Shown one piece after another: positions 43,952 to 53,123 of a stretch of 64,000 bases of DNA (positions are counted from its first letter, which is position 1; each line of letters begins with the position of its first letter). Made by a program: the position numbers and the translations under genes. A model generated the notes under the pieces. That model had not been told where the DNA came from and did not search any database. It saw only the letters and a list, made by a program, of their open reading frames with translations. The stretch covers positions 1-64,000 of the forward strand of contig JAWXUA010000001.1 of the NCBI GenBank assembly GCA_044433065.1, in the 5' to 3' direction. Source of the stretch: Nitratidesulfovibrio sp044433065. Its GTDB lineage: Bacteria > Desulfobacterota > Desulfovibrionia > Desulfovibrionales > Desulfovibrionaceae.

Positions 43952-45316
43952 TTATTTCATGTTTGCAATTGAATGCTGCAGGCATGGCATATCTTTTCCA
44001 TATAGTGTATATTCTTTCCACTGTACAAGGACATCTTCAAAAGAAACAGGACACTGAATTGCCTGCCAAGCATCTATAATTCCATCAGAAATACGTTCGT
44101 GTTGCGCATCTTGCCCCATTGCCCATATGGTACGCGCAAGACTGCGAGCTTGCTGTGCTTGAAAAATCATACAGCCTCGACCATGCTTTAACCTACCCAA
44201 AAATGATGGATGATCACTAGCTATAATAGGTGTATATGCCTCAAATGCTTCATAAATCACATTTGGCATACCCTCAGGATAGCTATGCCAACTTGGTACG
44301 ATGACTGCGGTTGCACTTTGCATACGCGACCAGATCTCGTCATTGGACAACACGCCACAGAAATGAATAATATCGTGGCCGCTGCCTAGCCCACAAAGAC
44401 CTAGACTTTCACCTAAGGTGCGTAATTCCTTTTCATCTGGGCCAGTTCCACATATGGACAGTGAAATTGTAAAAGGAGCTTCGGTTATAACATTTTTTTC
44501 GTGACGTAAAATTGCTAAGGCATGTAAAATATCCCCTACCCCTTTATTATACTGTAGTAATCCAGCATATAAAAGTTCTATTCTTTTATTTTTAACTGTG
44601 TATATGTGTTCTTTTTGTGCAAGATTATATATACAAGCGTCATCTTTTGTATAGTTCTTATGTTTCTTATTGTCTATAGGTTTTCGTATTACAGTCCAGT
44701 CCCAAGGAACAACTTTATTTGCAGGAACACCAGCATATACTAAAGATCTGCATGCTGGGTAGTTATGATTGCATAGCAAAGGTACTTTTTTTGAATGCAA
44801 CACTTTTAGATGTCGAAGACCAATATATTTTTTTAAACCCTGTTTTTGTTCTTCATAGTCTGCAAGTAGAGGTAGAAGATGGATTTGATTTTTAATGGCC
44901 CACATGCCCATATCACCTAAAATCCATCCTGAAGTACGTATAATAAGATGGCTTGGTGCAAAATCTTGTACAATTTTTTTAAGAATATGCATATTTTGCA
45001 GTGCTTTTACTCTGTATAGCATTTTTCTTATAATTTTATATACTAAATTTTTTTTAAAATGATTATGCGACGAAATTGATGGTATAAAATTTCCATATAT
45101 AATTTGATAGTTCTTATATATTTTTTCTTGGATGAGTAATTTTTTACTTTGCTGTGTAGTATTTTCAAGACAAATAACCATACAAGGATGACCTTTTATA
45201 ATTCTATCCACTGCGTCTAAGCTTTGATATTGAGCTCGATATGTTTCAGGTTCACCAGCATCACGTGCTTTAAGCGCCTTATAGTAGTCACCATATTGAA
45301 TAATTAAAAGTCTCAT
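43952..45316 (-). CDS. GT4-like glycosyltransferase
   Basis: The start is ATG 45316, preceded by AAGGAG; the GTG six bases earlier is too close to it. The 454-residue GT-B protein starts MRLLIIQYGDYYKALKARDAG. It has LLYAGLLQYNKGVGDILHALAIL and ICGTGPDEKELRTLG in the donor half, and VPSWHSYPEGMPNVIYEAFEAYTPIIASD as the E-x7-E motif. The loop before the donor domain is rich in Lys, Asn and Tyr (KPIDNKKHKNYTKDD). It presumably adds a sugar to the repeat unit. Confidence 0.88.
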   Translation of the reverse strand: MRLLIIQYGDYYKALKARDAGEPETYRAQYQSLDAVDRIIKGHPCMVICLENTTQQSKKLLIQEKIYKNYQIIYGNFIPSISSHNHFKKNLVYKIIRKMLYRVKALQNMHILKKIVQDFAPSHLIIRTSGWILGDMGMWAIKNQIHLLPLLADYEEQKQGLKKYIGLRHLKVLHSKKVPLLCNHNYPACRSLVYAGVPANKVVPWDWTVIRKPIDNKKHKNYTKDDACIYNLAQKEHIYTVKNKRIELLYAGLLQYNKGVGDILHALAILRHEKNVITEAPFTISLSICGTGPDEKELRTLGESLGLCGLGSGHDIIHFCGVLSNDEIWSRMQSATAVIVPSWHSYPEGMPNVIYEAFEAYTPIIASDHPSFLGRLKHGRGCMIFQAQQARSLARTIWAMGQDAQHERISDGIIDAWQAIQCPVSFEDVLVQWKEYTLYGKDMPCLQHSIANMK

Positions 45317-45343
45317 TAACACTCCTTATAGTGAAGTAACATA

Positions 45344-46384
45344 CTAATAAAACGTGCAACGCGATAAATGCTTTTTTAACTTCCAAGCCCGTGATGTTGA
45401 GATAATTTTACGTAGTATTTTATGTGATAGTGACTTCTCACTCTGTAGTGGTCCAAACTTTTTTATGAAATCATATACATCTGGACGATATTTCAATAGT
45501 AGTGACTCTGTATTGTACCATTCATGGGGCCAGAGCGCATCATGATAATGTAAAATTGCAGCATTTTTTACTACATCAGTTTGTATATTGCGTTCACGAC
45601 TTCCAAGTGCAAAATTAAATTTGTGTTCAAGTATGGCTGTTGGCAAGCCCAAACTATATGCTGCTAGCCCCATACAGACCTGATCAGTAAAAAAAATTCC
45701 TGCTTTTTGTGACGCAATATGGCTATCAAGAATTGTACAGCAATAATCGTAGAACTGTTGTGCAAATCCACTTTGACGTTGGAATGAAAATACTCCACTG
45801 TTAAAATACCATCGTATGACTTTTTTTTCTGTACATGTCTCTACCCATGGTAAATTTTCAATATCAATCCGTAACTCTTTGCATATGGCTTGCCAAAATA
45901 TATCATTTTCATCACTAGTACCTGTTGTACCAATATTTTTATCGCTAGGACATGCTGCAAAATGATGTTGTATCGTATCTAATGAAGTACTTTGCACATG
46001 CGATAAGGATAAATCACCAAGGCAATCAGTCACTAGAATATCAGAATCAAGCCACAGTAACGTTTCAGAAGAAGAATACTTTTCAGCATACAATAGCGCT
46101 TTTGGCTTATTCATGAAATTATTCCAGCTATAAACGCTGTTATTCTTGCATTCTACATAGTTAACATTAAGTGCTGATAACGCCTGCATAGTAGTAGAAG
46201 ATATCCTTGGCCCCTGCCTTGGATACACTGCGATAACTTCAGCGTTGGCCAGCAATCCGCCAAAATGCCTAAGTGAAGATATCATACGTAAAGTCATTTG
46301 CTCTAATGGACCACTTTCGATACAACAGACAACTGTACTTGAAGAAGAATTTTGCATGTCATGCTCAATCATCAATAACTCCAT
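45344..46384 (-). CDS. GT-A-fold glycosyltransferase with DSD motif
   Basis: The 346-residue protein has SSTVVCCIESGPLEQMTLRMISSLRHFGG at the N-terminus, then NKPKALLYAEKYSSSETLLWLDSDILVT, where DSD is the metal-binding motif after a typical strand. FNSGVFSFQRQSGFAQQFYDYC and ILHYHDALWPHEWY follow, with His positions resembling the late ligand of GT8-like and related enzymes. It lacks membrane segments. I assign it as a sugar transferase of the nucleotide-diphospho-sugar fold without a precise family. Confidence 0.8.
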   Translation of the reverse strand: MELLMIEHDMQNSSSSTVVCCIESGPLEQMTLRMISSLRHFGGLLANAEVIAVYPRQGPRISSTTMQALSALNVNYVECKNNSVYSWNNFMNKPKALLYAEKYSSSETLLWLDSDILVTDCLGDLSLSHVQSTSLDTIQHHFAACPSDKNIGTTGTSDENDIFWQAICKELRIDIENLPWVETCTEKKVIRWYFNSGVFSFQRQSGFAQQFYDYCCTILDSHIASQKAGIFFTDQVCMGLAAYSLGLPTAILEHKFNFALGSRERNIQTDVVKNAAILHYHDALWPHEWYNTESLLLKYRPDVYDFIKKFGPLQSEKSLSHKILRKIISTSRAWKLKKHLSRCTFY

Positions 46385-46457
46385 TTATTTTATGATTGAA
46401 TTAAGCATACATCTATAGCATCATGATAGTAAGTATAATACTATAAGTACTATATTT

Positions 46458-48761
46458 TTACTCTTTTACATTCCATATATGTTCAGATCGAACAGATTTG
46501 TTTAATGTATAATCTTTCTGCACCAAATGTGGCATCGCTAAGGCCAAGAATTTTCTTGGTAATTTGCGTAGAATGGTTTCAGCTCTCGTATATATAAGCG
46601 GACCACCATGATTTAAAACTGTTGTCATGGCAGGAATATGTAGTCTCCACAGAACTTCAAGAGTTTTACGTAAATCAGCATACTTTGTACGATTGGCTTG
46701 CACAATGAGCACTGCAACATGTGACTCAAGTAATAGATACTCTGTAAAGTCACTGTCGAGTAAAGGTGCTGCATCAGCGACAATAAATTCATATTCAGAG
46801 CGAAAAGTATGTAAGAAAAAGGACAACTTGCCATCATGTCCATGGCCCCAATCACTTCCAAAGGTCATTATATCGAAATCTTCTTGAGCAGGCTTTTGAA
46901 TACAGCCTAGAGGGTCATCGCCCTGTAATGTGCAGACAAAATCATGGCCCGTTGCTGTATTGGCAGTCTGTTCCATACTATCTTGTTTTTTATCAGGAAC
47001 ATCGCCTGCTAATTGTGTTTGAATGTATAAAATCTTGCTACCAAGCCCTGCTAGAGCCCGAGCTGTATTGATAGCAATGGATGACGTGCCAACTTGATTT
47101 GATACACCCATAAAAACAGCTATTTGAGCACTGTTGCTACTCTGTAGAGCACGCTCTTTATGAAGCCGTATAGCTAAACTTCGTATGGCTTTTGCCCCCT
47201 CAGCCTGTGGATGCTTAGATGTCAATTGCCAAAAGTCACCCTCACCTTGCCATAATGAAATTGGCCAGCTTGGGCTATGTTCTGTGGCAGCAATAAGATC
47301 GCGCCCTGAACGTACGCGATTATCCAGTAGCTCCATCATTAAAAAAATGAAACCGATGCCACCAAAGCTGCTAAATGCTGACAACATAATAAATTTTTTA
47401 CGATTTGTGCCAGCTGGCTGATCGGAATTTTGCGCAAATTCTTCAACACTTGCACGTACTGGCGACTTAGACTCTGCGTGCAACTCTTGCATTCGAGTTT
47501 CAACAGCATAAAGACGGTCACGGCTCTGTGCTAAATTAGTCTCTAGCATCTGGGCTTCTATAATACGACTTGAGTTCTTGGATGCAATTTCTTGTTGTAA
47601 CTGTAGAGATTCTAAAAGCTCTTTATATGTTTTATCTGATGCAAATGCAGTAGCTTCTGCAGTGAGTGACTCTTTTGTTAGTTCATATTCTCTTTTATCA
47701 TGTACAATCCGCTCTGCTCTTTCAGTCACATTTTCTTTGAGTTTTGTTTCATACGCTTTCATTGCCTTCATACGTGATTCAATATACTGACGATCTGGAT
47801 TTGTGCGACTTATGCCATCAATTGAAGCTCGCATCTCTTGCAATGTTTTATATGTCCAGTAGCTTATGGACCATAGTGATTCGTCGCCAGCTACTAGTTC
47901 ATCGGACAAAGCTTCTGTTGACAACTGCCTTATAGATTTTGCCTTACTCTTAACTGCAATGTTTTGATTTTCAGATATAAGTTTATCTCTATAAGCGACA
48001 GTTAATGCTTTTTGCAACTCAATAAGCCGTAAGCTTTCAACATTATACGCTTCAACAAAAGTTGCAGTACGCGTTTGTTTCGCAAGCTTCATGAGCTGTT
48101 GTGTAAGATTTTTAACTTTATATTCTAAAATTTTATGCTCTTTTGTGAGATAGTCTATTCGACGTGCATCTTTATTTTCAGCAGTTTCTTCTGTATGTTT
48201 GATATATGTCTTCATAAGCACATTGACAACTTCTGTAGCATAGCTTGGTATATTGCTTCTCATCTGAACCATAATAAGGTGCGTATTTGGTATTAGCCCA
48301 ATAGTTAAGGAACTACGTAAACGTTGTATGGATGCTGCAGTTATTCCATCAGGTGCAAGGAAGTTTTTTATTTCTAATGGCAATGACTCTAAAGTTTTAT
48401 GCAAAATACTTGTATTGCCCAAGCGCATTACTTCTGTTTGTGCATAGTCGTAAAAGAAGTTTGAAATTGAGCTTTGCTCTGTAGATGCTATGATTGGGGC
48501 ACGGACTCGTTCCACCAAAATACTACCGGTGGCCATGTAATAAGGCGAGCTTGCTGTAATTGCTATCGGCAACATGCATAAAAAAGCTATCATACCGAAA
48601 AGTATGATAATTCGTAGATAGCGTTGAATTGCTCCAACTATATCGAGGGGTTTACGGGCACTACCTAGCTCTACTTGCTCACCAGAGATAGGGCTTGAAG
48701 CGTCAGGATATTGATCTGCAAATTCTGGTATATTTTGGACGTTTTCTTGCTTAGTCTCCAT
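46458..48761 (-). CDS. Wzz/chain-length protein with degenerate BY-kinase-like ATPase domain
   Basis: The start is ATG 48761, overlapping the upstream stop by 11 bases (ATGGAGACTAA), a coupling arrangement; 767 residues. Two membrane helices (about 54-75, IILFGMIAFLCMLPIAI; and about 445-465, FIMLSAFSSFGGIGFIFLMMEL) flank a long periplasmic coiled-coil region, the Wzz architecture. The C-terminal cytoplasmic domain resembles bacterial tyrosine kinases (IAVFMGVSNQVGTSSIAINTARALAGLGSKILYI; EFIVADAAPLLDSD). The Walker A lysine position reads Thr (GTSS for GKS/T), the Walker A' DxD is missing, and there is no C-terminal Tyr cluster. Kinase activity is therefore doubtful; it probably keeps a structural role in controlling chain length with the export partner encoded just upstream. 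Confidence 0.88.
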   Translation of the reverse strand: METKQENVQNIPEFADQYPDASSPISGEQVELGSARKPLDIVGAIQRYLRIIILFGMIAFLCMLPIAITASSPYYMATGSILVERVRAPIIASTEQSSISNFFYDYAQTEVMRLGNTSILHKTLESLPLEIKNFLAPDGITAASIQRLRSSLTIGLIPNTHLIMVQMRSNIPSYATEVVNVLMKTYIKHTEETAENKDARRIDYLTKEHKILEYKVKNLTQQLMKLAKQTRTATFVEAYNVESLRLIELQKALTVAYRDKLISENQNIAVKSKAKSIRQLSTEALSDELVAGDESLWSISYWTYKTLQEMRASIDGISRTNPDRQYIESRMKAMKAYETKLKENVTERAERIVHDKREYELTKESLTAEATAFASDKTYKELLESLQLQQEIASKNSSRIIEAQMLETNLAQSRDRLYAVETRMQELHAESKSPVRASVEEFAQNSDQPAGTNRKKFIMLSAFSSFGGIGFIFLMMELLDNRVRSGRDLIAATEHSPSWPISLWQGEGDFWQLTSKHPQAEGAKAIRSLAIRLHKERALQSSNSAQIAVFMGVSNQVGTSSIAINTARALAGLGSKILYIQTQLAGDVPDKKQDSMEQTANTATGHDFVCTLQGDDPLGCIQKPAQEDFDIMTFGSDWGHGHDGKLSFFLHTFRSEYEFIVADAAPLLDSDFTEYLLLESHVAVLIVQANRTKYADLRKTLEVLWRLHIPAMTTVLNHGGPLIYTRAETILRKLPRKFLALAMPHLVQKDYTLNKSVRSEHIWNVKE

Positions 48762-51318
48762 CAACAAAGCCCTCAGTACCATACCACTTACCGCGTAAAG
48801 TCTCCATTACTCCGAAGCGCTCGAGAACTGAAGTACCAAGATTTAAGACCTCTAGAGCTGGTAAAAGTTGTTGCATTCCATAGTTAAAACTCGCCATACC
48901 CGTTTCAGAAACATAGATAACATCATTGTTTTTCAGCACAAAATTGTGCGAACCATCACCTTCTTCAAGCATTTGTTTAAGGTTAACGCGACGAATGCGC
49001 CGTGTCCCATTGTCGAAACGAATAACAAATGTTTGCTCTAAGTCCGCAGACTTGGTTGGGCCACCTGAAAACATAAGTGCGTCAAGATAACTTATTTCTG
49101 ACTTTAATTGGAGGGCTCCAGGCACCATGACCTCGCCCATGACATAGACAAGTTCATTATCACTTTCAGGAATAAATATAATATCATTGTTATAGATGCG
49201 AGCATTTAATGCCATATTACCGTTTTCTAATAGGTCGCGCAGATCTATCCAGAGAATTTGATTTTTGCCTCGGATGATGGCGCACTTGGTTAGAAATGAC
49301 TTTTCGCTTTGAATGGGTAAACCGCCAGCACGTGATAAGGCTTCAAGTAAAGTTCCGTGGCCTGAAAATTCGATAAGCCCTGGACTCGTGACACGTCCTA
49401 GAACAAAAGCTTTGTTATTCTTGTAATTTAAGATACTTAAGCGCACCTCAGGGTTATGATATAAGTATCGAAGGCGTGTCTCAATTTCAGTCATAACATC
49501 GTCAATTGAGCGGCCAGCAACGTTCACAATCCCAATTCGCATGACTGTTATTTTTCCGTCCGGTGCCACGACGATGTGCGGATCTGAAAGTTTGGGTCTG
49601 TTCCACACTTCAAGGCTTAAGACATCGCCTGCTCCCAATAAGTAGTCGTTTGGAAGGACTTCAGACATGGCTTGCACTGCATCTTCACTGGAAAAGACTT
49701 CATTTTTTCTGGCTTTAGTATGAAATTCAGTGTTGTTATCACTTTGTTGATAGGAATTAGTACTACTTATTGACTGTTTAACTTCTTTAGAAACTTGGTC
49801 TTCATCTATACTTTGTGGTGATATACGAGGTGCACATGATGCTATAGTAAGTAAAAGAAAAGCTAGCAGTGTTAACAGACAGTAAGTACTTTTTGTAGAT
49901 TTAATGGACTTAGGTCTAGTGTTGTGAAGAGGTTTTCCTAGTATCCAACCTAAAAGAAAACGTAGCAGTCCTGCACTTTGAGGCAAAACTACAAGAGAGC
50001 AATACAATGCATACGCTCTTGCTTGTTTATACGTAATCTTTCGTGATTTCATTATTTTTTTAATACTAAATAGAAAAGGATACAATAAAAGTATCGTACC
50101 AAGAGCAGTGCTCAGTATAAATAGTGCTCCGCATAAAAATAAAGATGTATATTCCAAAAGATTAGTAGTATATCCACTACTAATGTTTTTTGTAAGAAAA
50201 AAATACAAGAATAGCACGAACATGAACAGTGAAAACAAAATACATAATGCGGAACCACAGCCGCGTATTGCAATGCGTAAAAGCTCTTTTTTCCAAAAAA
50301 TGTTACTTTCTTGAGTTTTTTTACGTATGAAATTGTTTTGTCTTATTTCATGTCCTTCACTTGTGCTATACGTCAAAGTACTATGCGTATTTTTCAAACT
50401 ATCTTGTATACTATTGGACGTACACTGGCTATTTTTGCGTATATACTTTAATCCAACAGCAGCGTATCCATATCCAGTACGGTAAGAACGCTTTATTAGT
50501 TTAGTTAAAATTGTGGTATATAAAGTATATTTTACTAGTAGTGAACGTTTATGATTATTGTTTGCTACAGTGCTCATTTCATTATTGCAGTCTGAAGGCA
50601 GAGCATAGCCTAAGTCATGATACGTCATATTTATGTGTTCATACCAAATTGCATAACCGTTCAAGCCAAAACGTAAGGCTAGTTCTGGGTCCTCGCCAGC
50701 AATCAATGAGGGATCATAGCCACCTGTGATTTCTAAAGCCGTCCGCCGTACAAGTACATCCCCACCAAAAGACAATGTAAAGCGACTTTGACTTATGCAA
50801 TCTTGTGTTTTTTTTATTTTTTCATCATGAGTACGAGTGCTATACGACTTTGAGTAATGCTGATGGACGATGAAATAGTCTGTTGATTTTTTTTGAAAAG
50901 GAGGATTCCATTCTATATTCCCAATAAAATTTACAATAGATTTGTCAGGATACAGCTCTTGGCGCTGCCCAAATACTGCGCCAAGATAATTATTATAGTT
51001 AGAGTTTAGTATATTGAGCGCATTTTGTATAAAATATGGAGATACTATAGTATCACCGTCAATAAAAAAGACATACTCAGATGTACCGTGTCTCCATCCT
51101 GCATTCCTTTGTGCACCAGGTGATGGATGTTCATCATTAAGCTGTATTATATGAATATTAGTAAATGTTTGTGCAAGTTCAACACTTCTATCTGTTGAGC
51201 CTCCATCAACGTAAATAATATTTTGAATGAATTTTCCTCTACTAAACAAAATGCTCTGCACACATTGAACTAGAGTTGCTTCGCATTGTAATCCAATAAT
51301 AACGATATCAATTTTCAT
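48751..51318 (-). CDS. In-frame fusion: GT2 glycosyltransferase + membrane helices + Wza-type polysaccharide export protein
   Basis: The 855-residue protein joins two proteins normally encoded separately. Residues 1 to about 270 are an ExoA-like GT2: MKIDIVIIGLQCEATLVQC, IIYVDGGSTDRSVE, EYVFFIDGDTIVSPYF (DGD metal site), and GGYDPSLIAGEDPELALRFGLNG. A polar Asn/Ser/Thr-rich stretch follows, then three hydrophobic segments at about 345-465. At residues about 480-495 comes LLTLLAFLLLTIASC, which by itself would be a lipoprotein signal with lipobox IASC (C495). From about 555 comes the export domain (DYLLGAGDVLSLEVWNRPKLSDPHIVVAPDGKITVMRIG; SLBB-type repeats AFVLGRVTSPGLIEF and VYVMGEVMVPGALQLKSE). 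I find no in-frame ATG, GTG or TTG between about residues 470 and 495 that could start a separate lipoprotein. AAGGAT precedes the ATG at 51318. Confidence 0.85.
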   Translation of the reverse strand: MKIDIVIIGLQCEATLVQCVQSILFSRGKFIQNIIYVDGGSTDRSVELAQTFTNIHIIQLNDEHPSPGAQRNAGWRHGTSEYVFFIDGDTIVSPYFIQNALNILNSNYNNYLGAVFGQRQELYPDKSIVNFIGNIEWNPPFQKKSTDYFIVHQHYSKSYSTRTHDEKIKKTQDCISQSRFTLSFGGDVLVRRTALEITGGYDPSLIAGEDPELALRFGLNGYAIWYEHINMTYHDLGYALPSDCNNEMSTVANNNHKRSLLVKYTLYTTILTKLIKRSYRTGYGYAAVGLKYIRKNSQCTSNSIQDSLKNTHSTLTYSTSEGHEIRQNNFIRKKTQESNIFWKKELLRIAIRGCGSALCILFSLFMFVLFLYFFLTKNISSGYTTNLLEYTSLFLCGALFILSTALGTILLLYPFLFSIKKIMKSRKITYKQARAYALYCSLVVLPQSAGLLRFLLGWILGKPLHNTRPKSIKSTKSTYCLLTLLAFLLLTIASCAPRISPQSIDEDQVSKEVKQSISSTNSYQQSDNNTEFHTKARKNEVFSSEDAVQAMSEVLPNDYLLGAGDVLSLEVWNRPKLSDPHIVVAPDGKITVMRIGIVNVAGRSIDDVMTEIETRLRYLYHNPEVRLSILNYKNNKAFVLGRVTSPGLIEFSGHGTLLEALSRAGGLPIQSEKSFLTKCAIIRGKNQILWIDLRDLLENGNMALNARIYNNDIIFIPESDNELVYVMGEVMVPGALQLKSEISYLDALMFSGGPTKSADLEQTFVIRFDNGTRRIRRVNLKQMLEEGDGSHNFVLKNNDVIYVSETGMASFNYGMQQLLPALEVLNLGTSVLERFGVMETLRGKWYGTEGFVDGD

Positions 51319-51327
51319 AGTATATCC

Positions 51328-51831
51328 TTACAAAGTAGTTTTTATTACCTTTGCAGGAACTCCAACTGCAATACAATTACTTGGAAGATTATGCAAAACA
51401 ACTGCATTAGCTCCTATTTTTACATTATCACCTATAGTAATTGCGCCCAGAACTTTAGCTCCACTCCCTATATCAACATTATTCCCAAAATGTGGCGCTA
51501 TGGGGTCTTCGATATTTTTGAGCCCAACTGTAACACCATTGCGCACCACGCAGTTATCACCAAAGACTGCATAGCCACTAATGATAATACCTCCAAAATG
51601 GTCAATCCGAAAATTTTCACCTACTATGGCTTCGCAAGGGAGTTCTACGCCTGTCACTATCTGTGTGAATTTATAAAGAATTTTATAGAGCAAAGAAAAA
51701 AACATGCGTAGTGGACGCCATGAAATACCATAGCGCCATCGTCCAAAACGATACGTAACCATAACCCAAAAACCTTGTGATCCTATATCCTTATTATGAG
51801 TTGTAAAATCTTTACGTATATTTTTAAACAT
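51328..51831 (-). CDS. Hexapeptide acetyltransferase (serine acetyltransferase-like)
   Basis: The 167-residue left-handed beta-helix protein has an N-terminal helical part (GFWVMVTYRFGRWRYGISW) and the repeats GENFRIDHFGGIIISGYAVFGDNCVVRNGVTVGLKN, NNVDIGSGAKVLGAITIGDNVKIGANAVVLHNLPSNCIAVGVPAKVI. The catalytic His is in IDHFGG and the end matches the CysE/exopolysaccharide acetyltransferase group. In this locus it most likely O-acetylates the polysaccharide or a precursor. GAGGT precedes the ATG. Confidence 0.9.
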   Translation of the reverse strand: MFKNIRKDFTTHNKDIGSQGFWVMVTYRFGRWRYGISWRPLRMFFSLLYKILYKFTQIVTGVELPCEAIVGENFRIDHFGGIIISGYAVFGDNCVVRNGVTVGLKNIEDPIAPHFGNNVDIGSGAKVLGAITIGDNVKIGANAVVLHNLPSNCIAVGVPAKVIKTTL

Positions 51832-51879
51832 TTTTACCTCATAAACGTTTTATGATTTAAAATATCACGCAACTAAGCT

Positions 51880-53088
51880 TTATTTCCACGGTATTGCAGG
51901 TGAAACGCGTCCACAATTTGTATTTCGTAGTGCTTGAAAAAGAAAAAGTATTTTTTGTTGTGAATCATATTGCTTACTTTGCGATAAATATACTCTATTT
52001 TGTATGCTTGCTGCATCAACATAACGGCTATTTATTAGTAAAGAATATATCTTTGACTTACTATAGTGATACAAAATACGTGATGCATGTCGTGAACTTT
52101 CAATAAAAACATTTATAAGTACTCCAACAAATCCAGAGTATTTGTAAATATAAAGATTTTCACTCTGCATACGCCATAAAGTAAGCTGTACTCCTGAAGT
52201 ATCAATATAATGTGAGTCTTTGTTGTTTCTAGATGTACTATCACTATGAAATTTTCTTTCTTTACTATTGCCACTATTATGTTTTATTATGTCTTTTTTT
52301 AACTCTTGTGTATGGGCTACTGCACTGGCACCACCTATATGTGTCACTTTTATACTTGGGACGAACCATACTTGCCATCCGCGTTGTTGTAGTTTTCTAC
52401 ACATATCTGTTTCCTCATAATACATGAAAAATCTTTCATCAAAGATTTCATTCTGTCTAAAAGCCACACGCCGAACGAGGGTAAATGTTCCTGGTATCCA
52501 GTCTACTACCCGAGCCACAGATAGCTTTGCAGATAAGCTCAATGGTGATACATCTCGTTCTTTAATGACTTCTAGCTTGTGTTTGTCTTTTTTTCCTATT
52601 ATTTTAATAAGATAATCATATAGTGAAAGAACTCTGTTAAGCCCCCACATATCGTAAAACTTTCGCCATAATGTAGGAAATTTTCTAGCTGATGGTGCTA
52701 CACTACCGTCTTCATTGAGTAACAGAGCTCCGGTGGCAGCAGCGCTTGGTGTTTTTATCATGAACTGAATGGTATTATATAAACTATCTCTATGTATAAA
52801 AGCATCTGGATTGAGTAAAATATAAAAATCACCTTGACATTGAGAATAAATAATATTGTGAGCTCGAGCAAATCCATGGTTAAATTCAAGACTGTAGCAT
52901 TGTATATGTGGAAATTTTTCACGAACCATGTCAATCGAGTTATCACTCGATGCATTATCTATAATATGAATTGTAAATGTAGCAGGAATTTTTATCTTAG
53001 CTTCAGTGATAGATAATTCTACAGCTATGAGACATTGCTCTAGAATATCACATGTATTATAGCTTACAATACCAATATCAACTTGCAT
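51880..53088 (-). CDS. GT2 glycosyltransferase, rhamnosyltransferase-like
   Basis: The start is ATG 53088, six bases after GGAG; upstream in-frame starts overlap that site. The 402-residue enzyme has VDIGIVSYNTCDILEQCL, IHIIDNASSDNSIDMV, NHGFARAHNIIYSQCQGDFYILLNPDAF (NPD motif intact) and VDWIPGTFTLVRRVAF, ending in DERFFMYYEETDMCRKLQQRGWQVWFVPSIKVTHIGGAS. All GT2 hallmarks are present, in contrast to the altered homologue at 11.4 kb. About 40 Lys/Asn/Ser-rich residues (KHNSGNSKERKFHSDST) are inserted in the C-terminal region. Confidence 0.92.
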   Translation of the reverse strand: MQVDIGIVSYNTCDILEQCLIAVELSITEAKIKIPATFTIHIIDNASSDNSIDMVREKFPHIQCYSLEFNHGFARAHNIIYSQCQGDFYILLNPDAFIHRDSLYNTIQFMIKTPSAAATGALLLNEDGSVAPSARKFPTLWRKFYDMWGLNRVLSLYDYLIKIIGKKDKHKLEVIKERDVSPLSLSAKLSVARVVDWIPGTFTLVRRVAFRQNEIFDERFFMYYEETDMCRKLQQRGWQVWFVPSIKVTHIGGASAVAHTQELKKDIIKHNSGNSKERKFHSDSTSRNNKDSHYIDTSGVQLTLWRMQSENLYIYKYSGFVGVLINVFIESSRHASRILYHYSKSKIYSLLINSRYVDAASIQNRVYLSQSKQYDSQQKILFLFQALRNTNCGRVSPAIPWK

Positions 53089-53123
53089 ATGCATCTCCAA
53101 TTAACGTCTGTATATTTGTTGAA

